From: CF-161 sp035638495 | GTDB taxonomy: Bacteria > Chloroflexota > Dormibacteria > Dormibacterales > Dormibacteraceae | Assembly: GCA_035638495.1 (NCBI GenBank) | Contig: DASQZW010000295.1 | Coordinates: 1-16,872 of the forward strand | Reading direction: 5' to 3' | DNA: 16,872 nt | In this document: one piece after another, positions 1 to 6,786 of the stretch | How positions within the stretch are numbered: position 1 is the first letter of the stretch | Layout of the letters: each line of letters begins with the position of its first letter | Notes under the pieces: model-generated | What the model saw: the letters and a program-made list of their open reading frames with translations, nothing else | Told to the model about the DNA's origin: nothing | Databases searched by the model: none | Made by a program: the position numbers and the translations under genes

Positions 1-1214
1 GCGGCCGGTCCCTCTCGCTCTTCCTCGCCGTCCCGGACGAGCTGACGCCGGGCACGTTCCGGCGCCTGCCCCGGATCAGGACGGTCGGCCTTCGGGGGCA
101 CGACCTGGGCGGGATGGCGTTCGAGGGCTGCGCCCTCCCGGAGACCGCGCTGCTGGAACCGGCCGGCCGGGGCATGGAGATGGCGCTCACCGCGCTGCAG
201 TACACCCGGACGATGATCGCCGGCATGGCGCTGGGCGCGGCCGACACCGCCCTGCGCATCGCCGTCGGATGGGCCCGGACGCGAACACTGTATGGACGCC
301 CGATCCTCGCCATCCCCGCGGTCCGCGACCTGCTCCTCGGCGGCTTCCTGGACATCCTGACGGGCGAGTGCGTCGCGCTGGTCGCGGCGCGCGCCCTGAC
401 GCTTGCGCCCCGCCGCACGAGCCTGTGGGCCGCCGTCGCCAAGTACCTCGTGCCACACCTGTGCGAGCGCGCCACCCGGGACGCGGGTTCCGTCCTGAGC
501 GCCCGGTCCTACCTGCGCGAGGGCGTCGCAGGCGGCGCGTTCCAGAAGGTGGCGAGGGACGTCGCCATCACGAGCATCTTCGAGGGCACCGAGCTCGTCC
601 AGCTGGCGCTGATCGCCTCGCAGCTGCGCCAGCTGGCGGCAGCGGGCCAGCTCTTCGCTCCCGGCGAACGCGGCGATATCGCGCGCCTGTGCCGCCTGGA
701 CGCGCCGGCGCCTCGCTGGGAGCCACGCGCTACTCAGCTCCGGATCGGCGACCCGGGCGGCGACGAGCTCGTGGACTGCCTGCTGGGCGGAGAACCGGAC
801 GGCTGGCCTGACTGCGAGCGCCCGGTGGCCGCGGAGCTGCGGGCTCACCGCGACGCGCTGCGCGGCGAGGCCCTCGCGCTTCGAGCCGGCCTGGCCGCCC
901 GCCCCGCCGCCGAACCCGACCTGGAGACAGCGCGCCGTTACTGCCTCGTGCATGCCGCCGCCTGCTGCCTCGAGGTCTGGCGCCACAGCCGGGGGCTGCT
1001 GGGAGACGAGGCCGCCGCGGGCGCCTGGCTCGCGCTCTGCCTCGCCCGGCTTCGCGATCGCCTGGGGGGCGCCCCGGCCGCGCCGGCCGGTCTGACGGCG
1101 GATGCGTGCGCGTGGATGCTGCGCGAGTTCGAGGACGGGGAGCTCTTCTCGATTGCCCCGTTCGCGCTCGCGACGGCCACAGCGGAGGAGAGCCCATGCG
1201 GACCGAGATCCTGA
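1..1214 (+). CDS. Acyl-CoA dehydrogenase family protein with C-terminal extension (5' end outside window)
   Basis: The frame is open from base 3, so the N-terminal part lies outside the window and 403 residues are visible. The visible part starts in the middle beta domain and runs through the C-terminal helical domain. The ACAD signature around residue 194 is textbook: RDVAITSIFEGTELVQ aligns with the family RDxxIxxIYEGTxEIQ, and Glu (codon 582-584) is the expected catalytic base. An arginine-rich helix with YGRPI matches the family R-x-FGkpI segment. About 190 further Ala/Arg-rich helical residues follow the usual end of the fold, as in long FadE-like enzymes. The gene should be an FAD-dependent desaturase or oxidase of an acyl thioester. 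Its last 19 bases overlap the carrier-protein gene, so the true substrate may be ACP-bound rather than CoA-bound (inference). The family call is secure; the substrate is unknown. Confidence 0.9.
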   Translation, partial: GRSLSLFLAVPDELTPGTFRRLPRIRTVGLRGHDLGGMAFEGCALPETALLEPAGRGMEMALTALQYTRTMIAGMALGAADTALRIAVGWARTRTLYGRPILAIPAVRDLLLGGFLDILTGECVALVAARALTLAPRRTSLWAAVAKYLVPHLCERATRDAGSVLSARSYLREGVAGGAFQKVARDVAITSIFEGTELVQLALIASQLRQLAAAGQLFAPGERGDIARLCRLDAPAPRWEPRATQLRIGDPGGDELVDCLLGGEPDGWPDCERPVAAELRAHRDALRGEALALRAGLAARPAAEPDLETARRYCLVHAAACCLEVWRHSRGLLGDEAAAGAWLALCLARLRDRLGGAPAAPAGLTADACAWMLREFEDGELFSIAPFALATATAEESPCGPRS

Positions 1215-1432
1215 CGGTCGAGCTGCAGGCCGCGTTCGCCAGGTATCTCGGCGTGCCGCCGGCGGCCGTCGACGCGAACGAGCCGATCGCGCTGCTCGGA
1301 CTGGACTCGCTGACCACCGCCCAGCTCGCCCTGGACATCGAAGAGCGCGTCGGCGTCAGCGTCTTCCTGAACGAGCTCACCGGGGACGAGACGATCGCCC
1401 AGCTCGCGGCGATGGCCGCCGCGGAAGCCTGA
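1196..1432 (+). CDS. Acyl carrier protein, free-standing
   Basis: This is a 78-residue phosphopantetheine carrier protein. The attachment motif GLDSL is at residues 35-39, with Ser38 the predicted prosthetic-group site, followed by the usual helix (AQLALDIEERVGV) and a final TIAQLA helix. Its length equals that of stand-alone ACPs. The start is the ATG inside the end of the preceding gene, chosen because GGAGGAG (1183-1189) sits seven bases upstream; the longer in-frame start at 1106 would add unrelated residues. The stop shares its A with the next start (TGATG). Sitting between two ACAD genes, it probably carries the substrate both enzymes act on, as FkbJ or ZmaD do. It is unlikely to be the fatty-acid synthase ACP, since no fab genes are visible. 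Confidence 0.93.
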   Translation: MRTEILTVELQAAFARYLGVPPAAVDANEPIALLGLDSLTTAQLALDIEERVGVSVFLNELTGDETIAQLAAMAAAEA

Positions 1433-3603
1433 TGGCCGGGCCCATCCCGGACTGCGGCGCCGGGCGGGTGGAGCGCCTGACCATGGAGGCGCGGCTGCGC
1501 TTCGGCCGCTGGATCGACGAGCGGGTCAACCCCGGGTCGGACGCGCGCGACCGGGCGGCGGCACCGCTTTCCCGCGCCATCGTGCGGGAGGCGGCCGAGA
1601 TCGGCCTCCTCGACTTCGCCCTTCCCGCCGAGACGGGCGGCCAGGCCAGGGACAAGTTCGAGTGGGGCATCGTCCTGGAGGAGGTCGCCCGGCTGTGCCG
1701 GGACTCCGGGCTGACGCCCGTGGTCGACATGAACGCCGGCGTCGCCGAGGTGCTGGTCGCGTCGGGGAACGCCGCGCTGGTCGAGCGCTACGCGGTTCCG
1801 ATGGCCAGGGGCGCCCGCATCGGGATGCCGGCCGCCTACGAGGGCCGCGACCCTTTCGACTACCAGACCACCGCGCGGGAAGTGGACGGGGGGTGGGTGC
1901 TGGACGGCGGCAAGCCGTTCGTAACGGGCGGCCTCCTGGCCGATACGTACCTGGTGTACGCACGCGAGGAGGACTCGGGCGACATCCTCAGCTTCGTGGT
2001 CGAGCGCGACGACCCGGGGGTGACCGTCACGGCGCTGCACACCACGGGCATGCGCTCGGTGGGATTCGCCAGCGTCGGCATGGACCGGGTCCGCCTGGGC
2101 GAAGACCGCCTGGTCGACGGCGTCGACGCGCTGAGCGCCATGAACACGTACTTCCGCAACCGGCGGCTGATGACCGCGGCCGCCGTGGTCGGGCACATGC
2201 AGGCCCTGGTCGACGCGTGCGTGGACGCCCTGGAGGACCGCCAGCGGAGCGGCCGGATCGTCCTGGAGTTCCCCAACGTGCAGCGGTCGGTCGGCGAGAT
2301 GCACGCCGCGGTCGAGACGTCGCGCGCGATGGTCCACCGCGCGCTCGCGGCGACGTACGGCGAGCGCGACCAGTTCTTCGACCCCCTCTCGACCGTGGCG
2401 AAGCACTTCGCCGGCGACCAGGCGCTGCGCGTCGGGCTCGCGGTGATGCAGCTCCAGGGCGGCGAGGGCTACCTGCGCCGCCGCCCCTGGGAGCGCTACG
2501 TTCGCGACATGCTCGCCCTCCTCGGGGGTCAGGGCGCCCAGGAGATCCTCCTCATCCAGTTGGGCCAGCAGGCGGCCATGGAGGTACAGCAGCGACAGAT
2601 GAGAATGGAGACGGCACAGCGCACGATCGCGGAGCTGACCGATTCATGGTGGGCGTTCACGGTGCTGGTGTCGGCGCTGGAGTGCGGGCTCATCGACCAG
2701 TTGCGGGTCCCGACCACGCCCTCCGACGCGGGCGAGCGCCTGGGAGCGCCGGTCCGCCTGGTCGAGGAGATGCTGGACGTGCTGGCGGCGACCGGCCTGG
2801 TGCGCCGCGACGGCGAGCACTTTGCCGTGACCGACGGGCTGGAGTCCCTCCTGGGCGCGGCGCCGATCCGGACCGCGATCCAGTCCGAGGCGCTCTCCGC
2901 CGTCCTCCAGGGCGGCGGCTTCCTCGACCGCGCCCGCCGCGGCCGATTCGCGGTCGGGTGGCACCACGACGACCCGGAGCTGCTGGAGGCGCAGGGCCGG
3001 CCCTCCGCTGCCATCTGCGAGATCCTGCTGGGCAAGCTGGCGCACCAGCTGGACGGCCTTGACGAGCGCCTGCACGCGCCGGACGCCCGCCTCCTGGACG
3101 TGGGTACCGGCACCGCGCAGACGGCCGTCGAGCTCTGCCGCCGGCTGCCCGACGCCCGCGTGGTGGGCCTGGACCCGATGCCCGAGGCGATCGCGGTGGC
3201 GGAGCGCATCGTCGCGGACTCGGGCTTCGCTGACCGCATCACCCTGAGACGCCTGGGCCTGGAGGAGCTGGACGATCCCGAGCGCTTCGACTTCGCGTGG
3301 GTCCCGGCGGTCTTCCTGCCTCGCGACGCGCTGGTCGCCGGCCTGCGCCGCCTGCACGGATCGCTCCGGCCGGGCGGCTGGGCGCTCCTGCTCACGGTGA
3401 GCATCCCCGATCCCGACCTCCGCGGCGCCGTCTCGCGCTTCCAGAACGTGCGCTGGGCGGGGGAGTCGCTGCTCCCCGAGGACGTTCAGGGCATGCTCGA
3501 GGAGGCGGGGTTCGGCTCGATCAGGATTCTGTCCGACCCGCTGGTGAATACGATGCGCTTCGTGGCCGCTCGCCGGAGCCGGCGCGTCCCGGCGGCGGAT
3601 TGA
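1432..3603 (+). CDS. Acyl-CoA dehydrogenase-like / SAM methyltransferase fusion protein
   Basis: This is a single 723-codon frame starting at the ATG that overlaps the ACP stop. Residues 1 to about 385 have the ACAD fold: an N-terminal helical part, a beta domain (VLDGGKPFVTGG resembles the family VLNGxKxxIT), and a C-terminal bundle with QLQGGEGY and PWERYVRD. Where the family has IYEGT, this protein has LGGQGAQ with no gap, so the catalytic Glu is Gln367. The T-E-x-x-A-G-S-D flavin loop is also altered. Residues about 395-470 form a winged-helix or dimerisation domain of plant-type O-methyltransferases. A Rossmann methyltransferase domain follows, with LLDVGTGTA (554-562), Asp581 as likely SAM ribose ligand, and LRPGGW. 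The domains probably act in sequence on ACP-bound substrate (inference). In-frame ATGs at 2578, 2599 and 2605 near GGAGGT (2580-2585) could give a separate methyltransferase. Confidence 0.9.
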   Translation: MAGPIPDCGAGRVERLTMEARLRFGRWIDERVNPGSDARDRAAAPLSRAIVREAAEIGLLDFALPAETGGQARDKFEWGIVLEEVARLCRDSGLTPVVDMNAGVAEVLVASGNAALVERYAVPMARGARIGMPAAYEGRDPFDYQTTAREVDGGWVLDGGKPFVTGGLLADTYLVYAREEDSGDILSFVVERDDPGVTVTALHTTGMRSVGFASVGMDRVRLGEDRLVDGVDALSAMNTYFRNRRLMTAAAVVGHMQALVDACVDALEDRQRSGRIVLEFPNVQRSVGEMHAAVETSRAMVHRALAATYGERDQFFDPLSTVAKHFAGDQALRVGLAVMQLQGGEGYLRRRPWERYVRDMLALLGGQGAQEILLIQLGQQAAMEVQQRQMRMETAQRTIAELTDSWWAFTVLVSALECGLIDQLRVPTTPSDAGERLGAPVRLVEEMLDVLAATGLVRRDGEHFAVTDGLESLLGAAPIRTAIQSEALSAVLQGGGFLDRARRGRFAVGWHHDDPELLEAQGRPSAAICEILLGKLAHQLDGLDERLHAPDARLLDVGTGTAQTAVELCRRLPDARVVGLDPMPEAIAVAERIVADSGFADRITLRRLGLEELDDPERFDFAWVPAVFLPRDALVAGLRRLHGSLRPGGWALLLTVSIPDPDLRGAVSRFQNVRWAGESLLPEDVQGMLEEAGFGSIRILSDPLVNTMRFVAARRSRRVPAAD

Positions 3604-3607
3604 GCTC

Positions 3608-4804
3608 GTGAACAGCGCCGGGGCACCGGGTGCGAGCCGCTGGGCGGTCCTGGCCTGCTACGCGCTGCTGGCGGCCTGTACACAGCTGCTCTGGCTGACC
3701 TTCGCGCCGATCGACACCGAGGCCGCGCGAGCGCTGCACACTGACGTCGGGCTGGTCGGGGATCTGGCGGCCGTCTTCCCGTTCGTCTACATCGTCCTCG
3801 CCCTGCCGGCGGGGCGCTGGCTGGACCGCCGGTTCGCGCCGGCCCTCGGCGCAGGGGCGCTGCTGACCGGCGGCGGCGCGGTGCTTCGGGCCGCCTTCCC
3901 GGGCTCGTTCGGCTGGCAGCTCGCCGGGCAGCTCGTGATCGCGTGCGGACAGCCGCTCGTCCTGAACAGCATCAACGCCGTCGCCGCCCGGTACTTCCCC
4001 GAGCGGGAGCGGGCGGCTGCCATCTCTGCCGGCAGCGTCGCGCTGTTCGTGGGCGTGCTGGCCGCCGTCCTCTCAGGGCGCCCGCTGTACGGTGCGGGCG
4101 GTCTGCCGCTGGTCCTCGGGGTCCAGGCGGCCGTGGCGGTCGTCGCGGCCGGGCTGGCGAGCCTCGCGCTCCGGACGCCGCCGGGCTACGCGGGCGACGC
4201 CGCTGGCTCGGTGAGCCTGCGCTGGCTCGCTCGCGACCGCCTGATGTGGCTGCTGGCCGGCCTGGTCTTCATCGGCATGGGCACGTACAACGCCGTCGCG
4301 ACCTGGCTGGAGCCGATCCTGCAGCGGTACGGCGAGGGCGCAAGCGCCGGCGGCCTCGTCGCGGGCATGACGCTCGCCGGCATTGTGGGGGCCGCGGTGC
4401 TTCCGTCCCCGGTCGCCGCCCGCGACCGGCGCCGGTCGATGCTGCTGGCGGCGCTCGGCCTCTCGGTCGTCGTGTTCGTCGCGCTCGCGGCGCGCCACGA
4501 GATCGCCTGGGTCGCCGCCTGGCTCGCCGCCGAGGGGTTCCTGCTGATGGCCTGCCTGCCCGTGGTCCTGTCCTGGTCCGAGGTGCACACGGGACCGGAG
4601 CGTCAGAGCGCGGCGGTCGGGTTCCTGCTGATGGCGGGCAGCCTGGGCGGTGTGGTCCTCGTCCTGGTGGTCCAGGTCTTCATCGGCAGTCCCTCGCTGG
4701 CGCTGCTGGCCCTGGCGGGCGCCAGCCTGGCGGGCCTCCTGGCGGCGATGCGCCTGCCGGCACGGGTGGGCACCGGGCGGTCAGCGGTCGGCTCGAAGCG
4801 CTGA
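3608..4804 (+). CDS. Major facilitator superfamily transporter
   Basis: A 398-residue integral membrane protein with about twelve hydrophobic spans in two halves separated near residues 195-215. The loop between spans 2 and 3 carries GRWLDRR (residues 69-75), matching MFS motif A. The N-terminal WLTFAPI and the VYIVLALPAGRWLD stretch recall the FLVCR-like branch, but the substrate cannot be deduced. The start is GTG, four bases after the stop of the fusion gene, with GAG as a weak ribosome-binding site, so it is probably translated by coupling. As last gene of the operon it is a candidate exporter for the ACP pathway product (inference). The downstream hairpins probably end the transcript. 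Confidence 0.9.
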   Translation: MNSAGAPGASRWAVLACYALLAACTQLLWLTFAPIDTEAARALHTDVGLVGDLAAVFPFVYIVLALPAGRWLDRRFAPALGAGALLTGGGAVLRAAFPGSFGWQLAGQLVIACGQPLVLNSINAVAARYFPERERAAAISAGSVALFVGVLAAVLSGRPLYGAGGLPLVLGVQAAVAVVAAGLASLALRTPPGYAGDAAGSVSLRWLARDRLMWLLAGLVFIGMGTYNAVATWLEPILQRYGEGASAGGLVAGMTLAGIVGAAVLPSPVAARDRRRSMLLAALGLSVVVFVALAARHEIAWVAAWLAAEGFLLMACLPVVLSWSEVHTGPERQSAAVGFLLMAGSLGGVVLVLVVQVFIGSPSLALLALAGASLAGLLAAMRLPARVGTGRSAVGSKR

Positions 4805-4826
4805 CGCACAGCGCCGTCCCACGAGG

Positions 4827-4892
4827 CGTGGAATTGCCGGCGGTTCCACGCTTCCGCGGCGGGTGTGGGGTGGAATCGCCGGCAGTTCCACC
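4827..4892. repeat. Two related inverted repeats, possible bidirectional terminator
   Basis: Two hairpins with the same design lie in the 114-base gap between the convergent MFS and ArsR genes. The first (4827-4850) pairs CGTGGAA with TTCCACG; the second (4869-4892) pairs GGTGGAA with TTCCACC. Both have a ten-base centre containing GCCGGC, and their starts are 42 bases apart. In the first, the two bases flanking the centre can form U-G pairs, so the RNA stem is nearly continuous. No T-run follows. They may be intrinsic terminator elements for both genes or members of a dispersed palindrome family; the shared core favours a repeat family. Confidence 0.6.
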
Positions 4893-4918
4893 TCTGCGCC
4901 ACTGGTCGCGGAGCCTGC

Positions 4919-5263
4919 TCAGACCCACTCGGGGCCGATTCTGGTGCAGGTCGCCAGGCGCTCGGCGACCGGCGCCGCAGCGGTGCTGGCCCCCTCCAAG
5001 AGCTCGGCCAGCCCGCCCAGAGCCAGACCGTAGAAGACCTCCCTGCCGCGCCGGTCAGCGGTGACGAACCCGCAGTGGCGCAGGCAGGCCAGGTGCGTGC
5101 TGACGCGCGGCTGGGGCTGGTCCAGCGCGGCCACCAGCTCCCCCACCGAGCGCTCCCCGTCCTCGAGCAGCCGGAGGATGCGCAGGCGCGTGGCATCGCC
5201 GAGGACCCGGAAGAAGCGCGCGGCCACGGCCGGCTCGATCCTGGGCGTCTGCGCGACTATCAT
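4919..5263 (-). CDS. ArsR/SmtB-family metal-responsive repressor, CmtR-like
   Basis: A winged-helix repressor of 114 residues (121 if the ATG at 5284 is used). The core FRVLGDATRLRILRLL and the recognition region PQPRVSTHLACLRHCGFV are typical of ArsR proteins. The helix holds two Cys spaced CxxxC, and a third Cys lies 42 residues later near the C-terminus. This nearly equals the Cys57/Cys61/Cys102 set that binds Cd(II) or Pb(II) in mycobacterial CmtR, including the LxCLRxCG context. I prefer the start at 5263 because a good -10 box (TATCCT, 5280-5275) lies between the two ATGs and no Shine-Dalgarno precedes either, implying an almost leaderless mRNA. It is divergent from the thioredoxin-fold gene and likely controls the shared gap. 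Confidence 0.88.
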   Translation of the reverse strand: MIVAQTPRIEPAVAARFFRVLGDATRLRILRLLEDGERSVGELVAALDQPQPRVSTHLACLRHCGFVTADRRGREVFYGLALGGLAELLEGASTAAAPVAERLATCTRIGPEWV

Positions 5264-5284
5264 ATACGGAAAACAGGATAACAT
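5256..5284. promoter_or_regulatory. A/T-rich divergent promoter and candidate ArsR operator
   Basis: This 29-base stretch is sharply A/T-rich against its surroundings and sits between the ArsR and thioredoxin-fold genes. On the - strand TATCCT (5280-5275) is a plausible -10 for arsR; on the + strand TAACAT (5279-5284) could serve the other gene, with a leader of about 40 bases. TATC (5258-5261) and GATA (5277-5280) form a weak dyad. No clear -35 boxes are seen. Operator function is inferred from position only. Confidence 0.45.
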
Positions 5285-5331
5285 GGGAACGCCGGCAGCA
5301 CGTCGGCCCGGAGTGAGGAGACGCCGACGAG

Positions 5332-5604
5332 ATGGACCACCTAGCTGATGTCGCCCGGATCGAGATCCTGCACGTGCCCGACTGCCCGTTCGTCGGACCG
5401 GTCCGTGAGACGGTCATGCGGGCGCTGGCGAGGGCCGACCTCACCGCCGTGCTGCGCGAGCGGGTCGGCGACTACCCGTCTCCGACGCTCCTCGTCGACG
5501 GTATCGACGTGACCGGGCAGACGCCTGCGCCAGGCGCCTACTGCCGTCTCGACCTCCCCACCGAGGTCCAGGTTCTCGCCGCGCTGAGGAGCAATGGTTG
5601 GTGA
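5332..5604 (+). CDS. Small thioredoxin-fold protein, metal/thiol-linked
   Basis: A 90-residue protein that begins as a thioredoxin fold: strand IEILHVPDCPF with Cys18, helix, then YPSPTLLVDGIDVTG with the SPT cis-proline loop at residues 50-52. Only one Cys is in the usual CxxC place; a second, Cys71, is in the sequence YCRLDLPTEVQ. From memory, small actinobacterial proteins of this type, often loosely annotated as alkylmercury lyase-like, share this ending; I cannot confirm it here. It lacks the bulk of MerB and should not be called a lyase. GAGGAG (5315-5320) precedes the ATG by eleven bases. Divergence from a CmtR-like repressor suggests a role in soft-metal or thiol handling. Confidence 0.75.
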   Translation: MDHLADVARIEILHVPDCPFVGPVRETVMRALARADLTAVLRERVGDYPSPTLLVDGIDVTGQTPAPGAYCRLDLPTEVQVLAALRSNGW

Positions 5605-5665
5605 CCGACGACCACGGCGCCGTGCCGCGGTCCGAGATTACTGAACGCCACTGGTGCCTGGCGTC

Positions 5666-5684
5666 TATACTGACTAACCAGTCA
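5666..5684 (+). promoter_or_regulatory. tetR promoter with overlapping palindromic operator
   Basis: TATACT (5666-5671) is an excellent -10 box. It runs into the inverted repeat TGACTAACCAGTCA (5671-5684; arms TGACT and AGTCA), which would cover the transcription start near 5678. A repressor bound here would block initiation, so autoregulation by the TetR encoded 24 bases downstream is likely. The rest of the 103-base gap (5605-5707) contains a perfect 12-bp palindrome, CACGGCGCCGTG (5613-5624), possibly ending the upstream transcript, and the ribosome-binding site AGGAGG (5696-5701). Confidence 0.65.
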
Positions 5685-5707
5685 CCTTTTATCGCAGGAG
5701 GACCAGG

Positions 5708-6313
5708 GTGCCGAAGCTGGCCGTCGAAGCGAAGGAGGCTCGCCGCGAGCACATCCTGCGGTCGGCGCTCCGCTGCTTCGCCCGGCGCGGGTACCACGTG
5801 ACGACCGTGGACGACATCGCCGCCGAGGCCGGCGTCTCGAAGGGGACGCCCTACGTCTACTTCGAGAGCAAGGAGGCGCTCTTCCAGCAGCTCTACGACA
5901 CGTGGGACTGCGAGCTCGCCGTCCGGATCGACGCGGCGATCGCACGGGTGGGCCGTCCGGCGCCCTCGCCGCGACGCGTGCTCGAGGCCTTCATCGCGGC
6001 CGTCGGCGGGCACGTCACCGAGGAGGCCGACCTCTGCCGGGTGCTGATCGAGGCGCGGACCCAGGCGGCCTACGTCGACACCGTGGCCGACCGGGTCCGG
6101 TCGTCCGACGCCGGAGCCCGGACGATGCTGACCCCGCTCATCGAGGCCGGAATCGCGAAGGGCGAGTGGCCGGCAGACGCCGACCCCGGGCTCGAGGCCC
6201 GACTGGTCCTGGCCGCGATCCACGGCCTGATGGTCCAGTGGCACCTGTGCCCCGGCTCCTTCTCGTGGGCCGCGGCGGCGGCGGCTCTGGCCGGCCGAGA
6301 GCAGTCGCGATGA
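5708..6313 (+). CDS. TetR-family transcriptional repressor
   Basis: A 201-residue regulator. The N-terminal helix-turn-helix is clear: REHILRSALRCFARRGY, then TTVDDIAAEAGVSKGTPYVYFESKEALF, about residues 13-60. The C-terminal ligand domain is all-helical and too variable to predict an inducer. The start is GTG six bases after a perfect AGGAGG. The next gene begins within its stop (ATGA), so regulator and membrane protein are translated together. The palindrome over its own promoter argues for autorepression and control of the three-gene unit. Confidence 0.92.
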   Translation: MPKLAVEAKEARREHILRSALRCFARRGYHVTTVDDIAAEAGVSKGTPYVYFESKEALFQQLYDTWDCELAVRIDAAIARVGRPAPSPRRVLEAFIAAVGGHVTEEADLCRVLIEARTQAAYVDTVADRVRSSDAGARTMLTPLIEAGIAKGEWPADADPGLEARLVLAAIHGLMVQWHLCPGSFSWAAAAAALAGREQSR

Positions 6314-6786
6314 GACAGCGGCGCGTGGACTCGTGGTGGGCCCAGTGGACGTGCGTCGGCGGCACCTGCGCACCACCGGCGCCCCCCGCCGGCGGCACCG
6401 TCGAACGCGTGCTGGACGCGTACACTGCCGTGACCGCGCCCTTCCTTCGGGGCTGCTGCGTCTTCCTGACGGTGGCCGCCGCGGCCGCGGCGACCTCGCT
6501 CCTGGGCCCGGCCCGCGGCCTGGCAGTCGAGGCGGCGTTCTTCCTGGTCGCCGGCACGTACTGCCTCGCCAACTTCATCCGCTGCAGGGAGGCGCACTGC
6601 ATCGTGACCGGCGCCGGGTGGTCTGCGCTCGCGCTGGTCGGCACCGCGGCCCTGCTGATGGGTCGTGACATCCGAAGCGACGCCTGGATCGCGTTCCTCC
6701 TCATCGCGGTGGTCGGCCACGGGTTCGAGGCGGTCTGGAAGTCGCTCCATGGCACCAACGCCCTGCGAGTATCGTCAGCGGAGTGA
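6310..6786 (+). CDS. Cys-rich membrane protein of unknown function
   Basis: This 158-residue protein has about four hydrophobic segments (roughly residues 44-66, 72-90, 102-118 and 125-140). It has seven Cys: Cys15 and Cys20 in the N-terminal tail, Cys49-Cys50, and Cys85, Cys92 and Cys97 in the cluster C-x6-C-x3-HC. The conserved-looking motif FIRCREAHCIVTG sits just after a membrane span. I do not recognise a named family. The Cys/His pattern, together with the nearby CmtR-like repressor and thioredoxin-fold protein, suggests soft-metal or thiol binding at the membrane (inference). It overlaps the TetR stop by four bases and the kinase start by four. Confidence 0.8.
   Translation: MRQRRVDSWWAQWTCVGGTCAPPAPPAGGTVERVLDAYTAVTAPFLRGCCVFLTVAAAAAATSLLGPARGLAVEAAFFLVAGTYCLANFIRCREAHCIVTGAGWSALALVGTAALLMGRDIRSDAWIAFLLIAVVGHGFEAVWKSLHGTNALRVSSAE

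Noticed and set aside
730..2406. Long - strand frame of 558 codons opposite the ACAD, ACP and fusion genes
   Set aside because: It lies antisense to genes with clear family motifs, has Arg/Pro/His-rich composition without any domain, and is the usual product of high third-position G+C.
1..4804. Complete polyketide or nonribosomal peptide cluster
   Set aside because: No ketosynthase, acyltransferase, adenylation or thioesterase domain is visible; only a carrier protein and tailoring-type enzymes are present.
5332..5604. MerB alkylmercury lyase
   Set aside because: The protein is only 90 residues and lacks the MerB core with its paired Cys and Asp active site; only a thioredoxin-like fold is supported.
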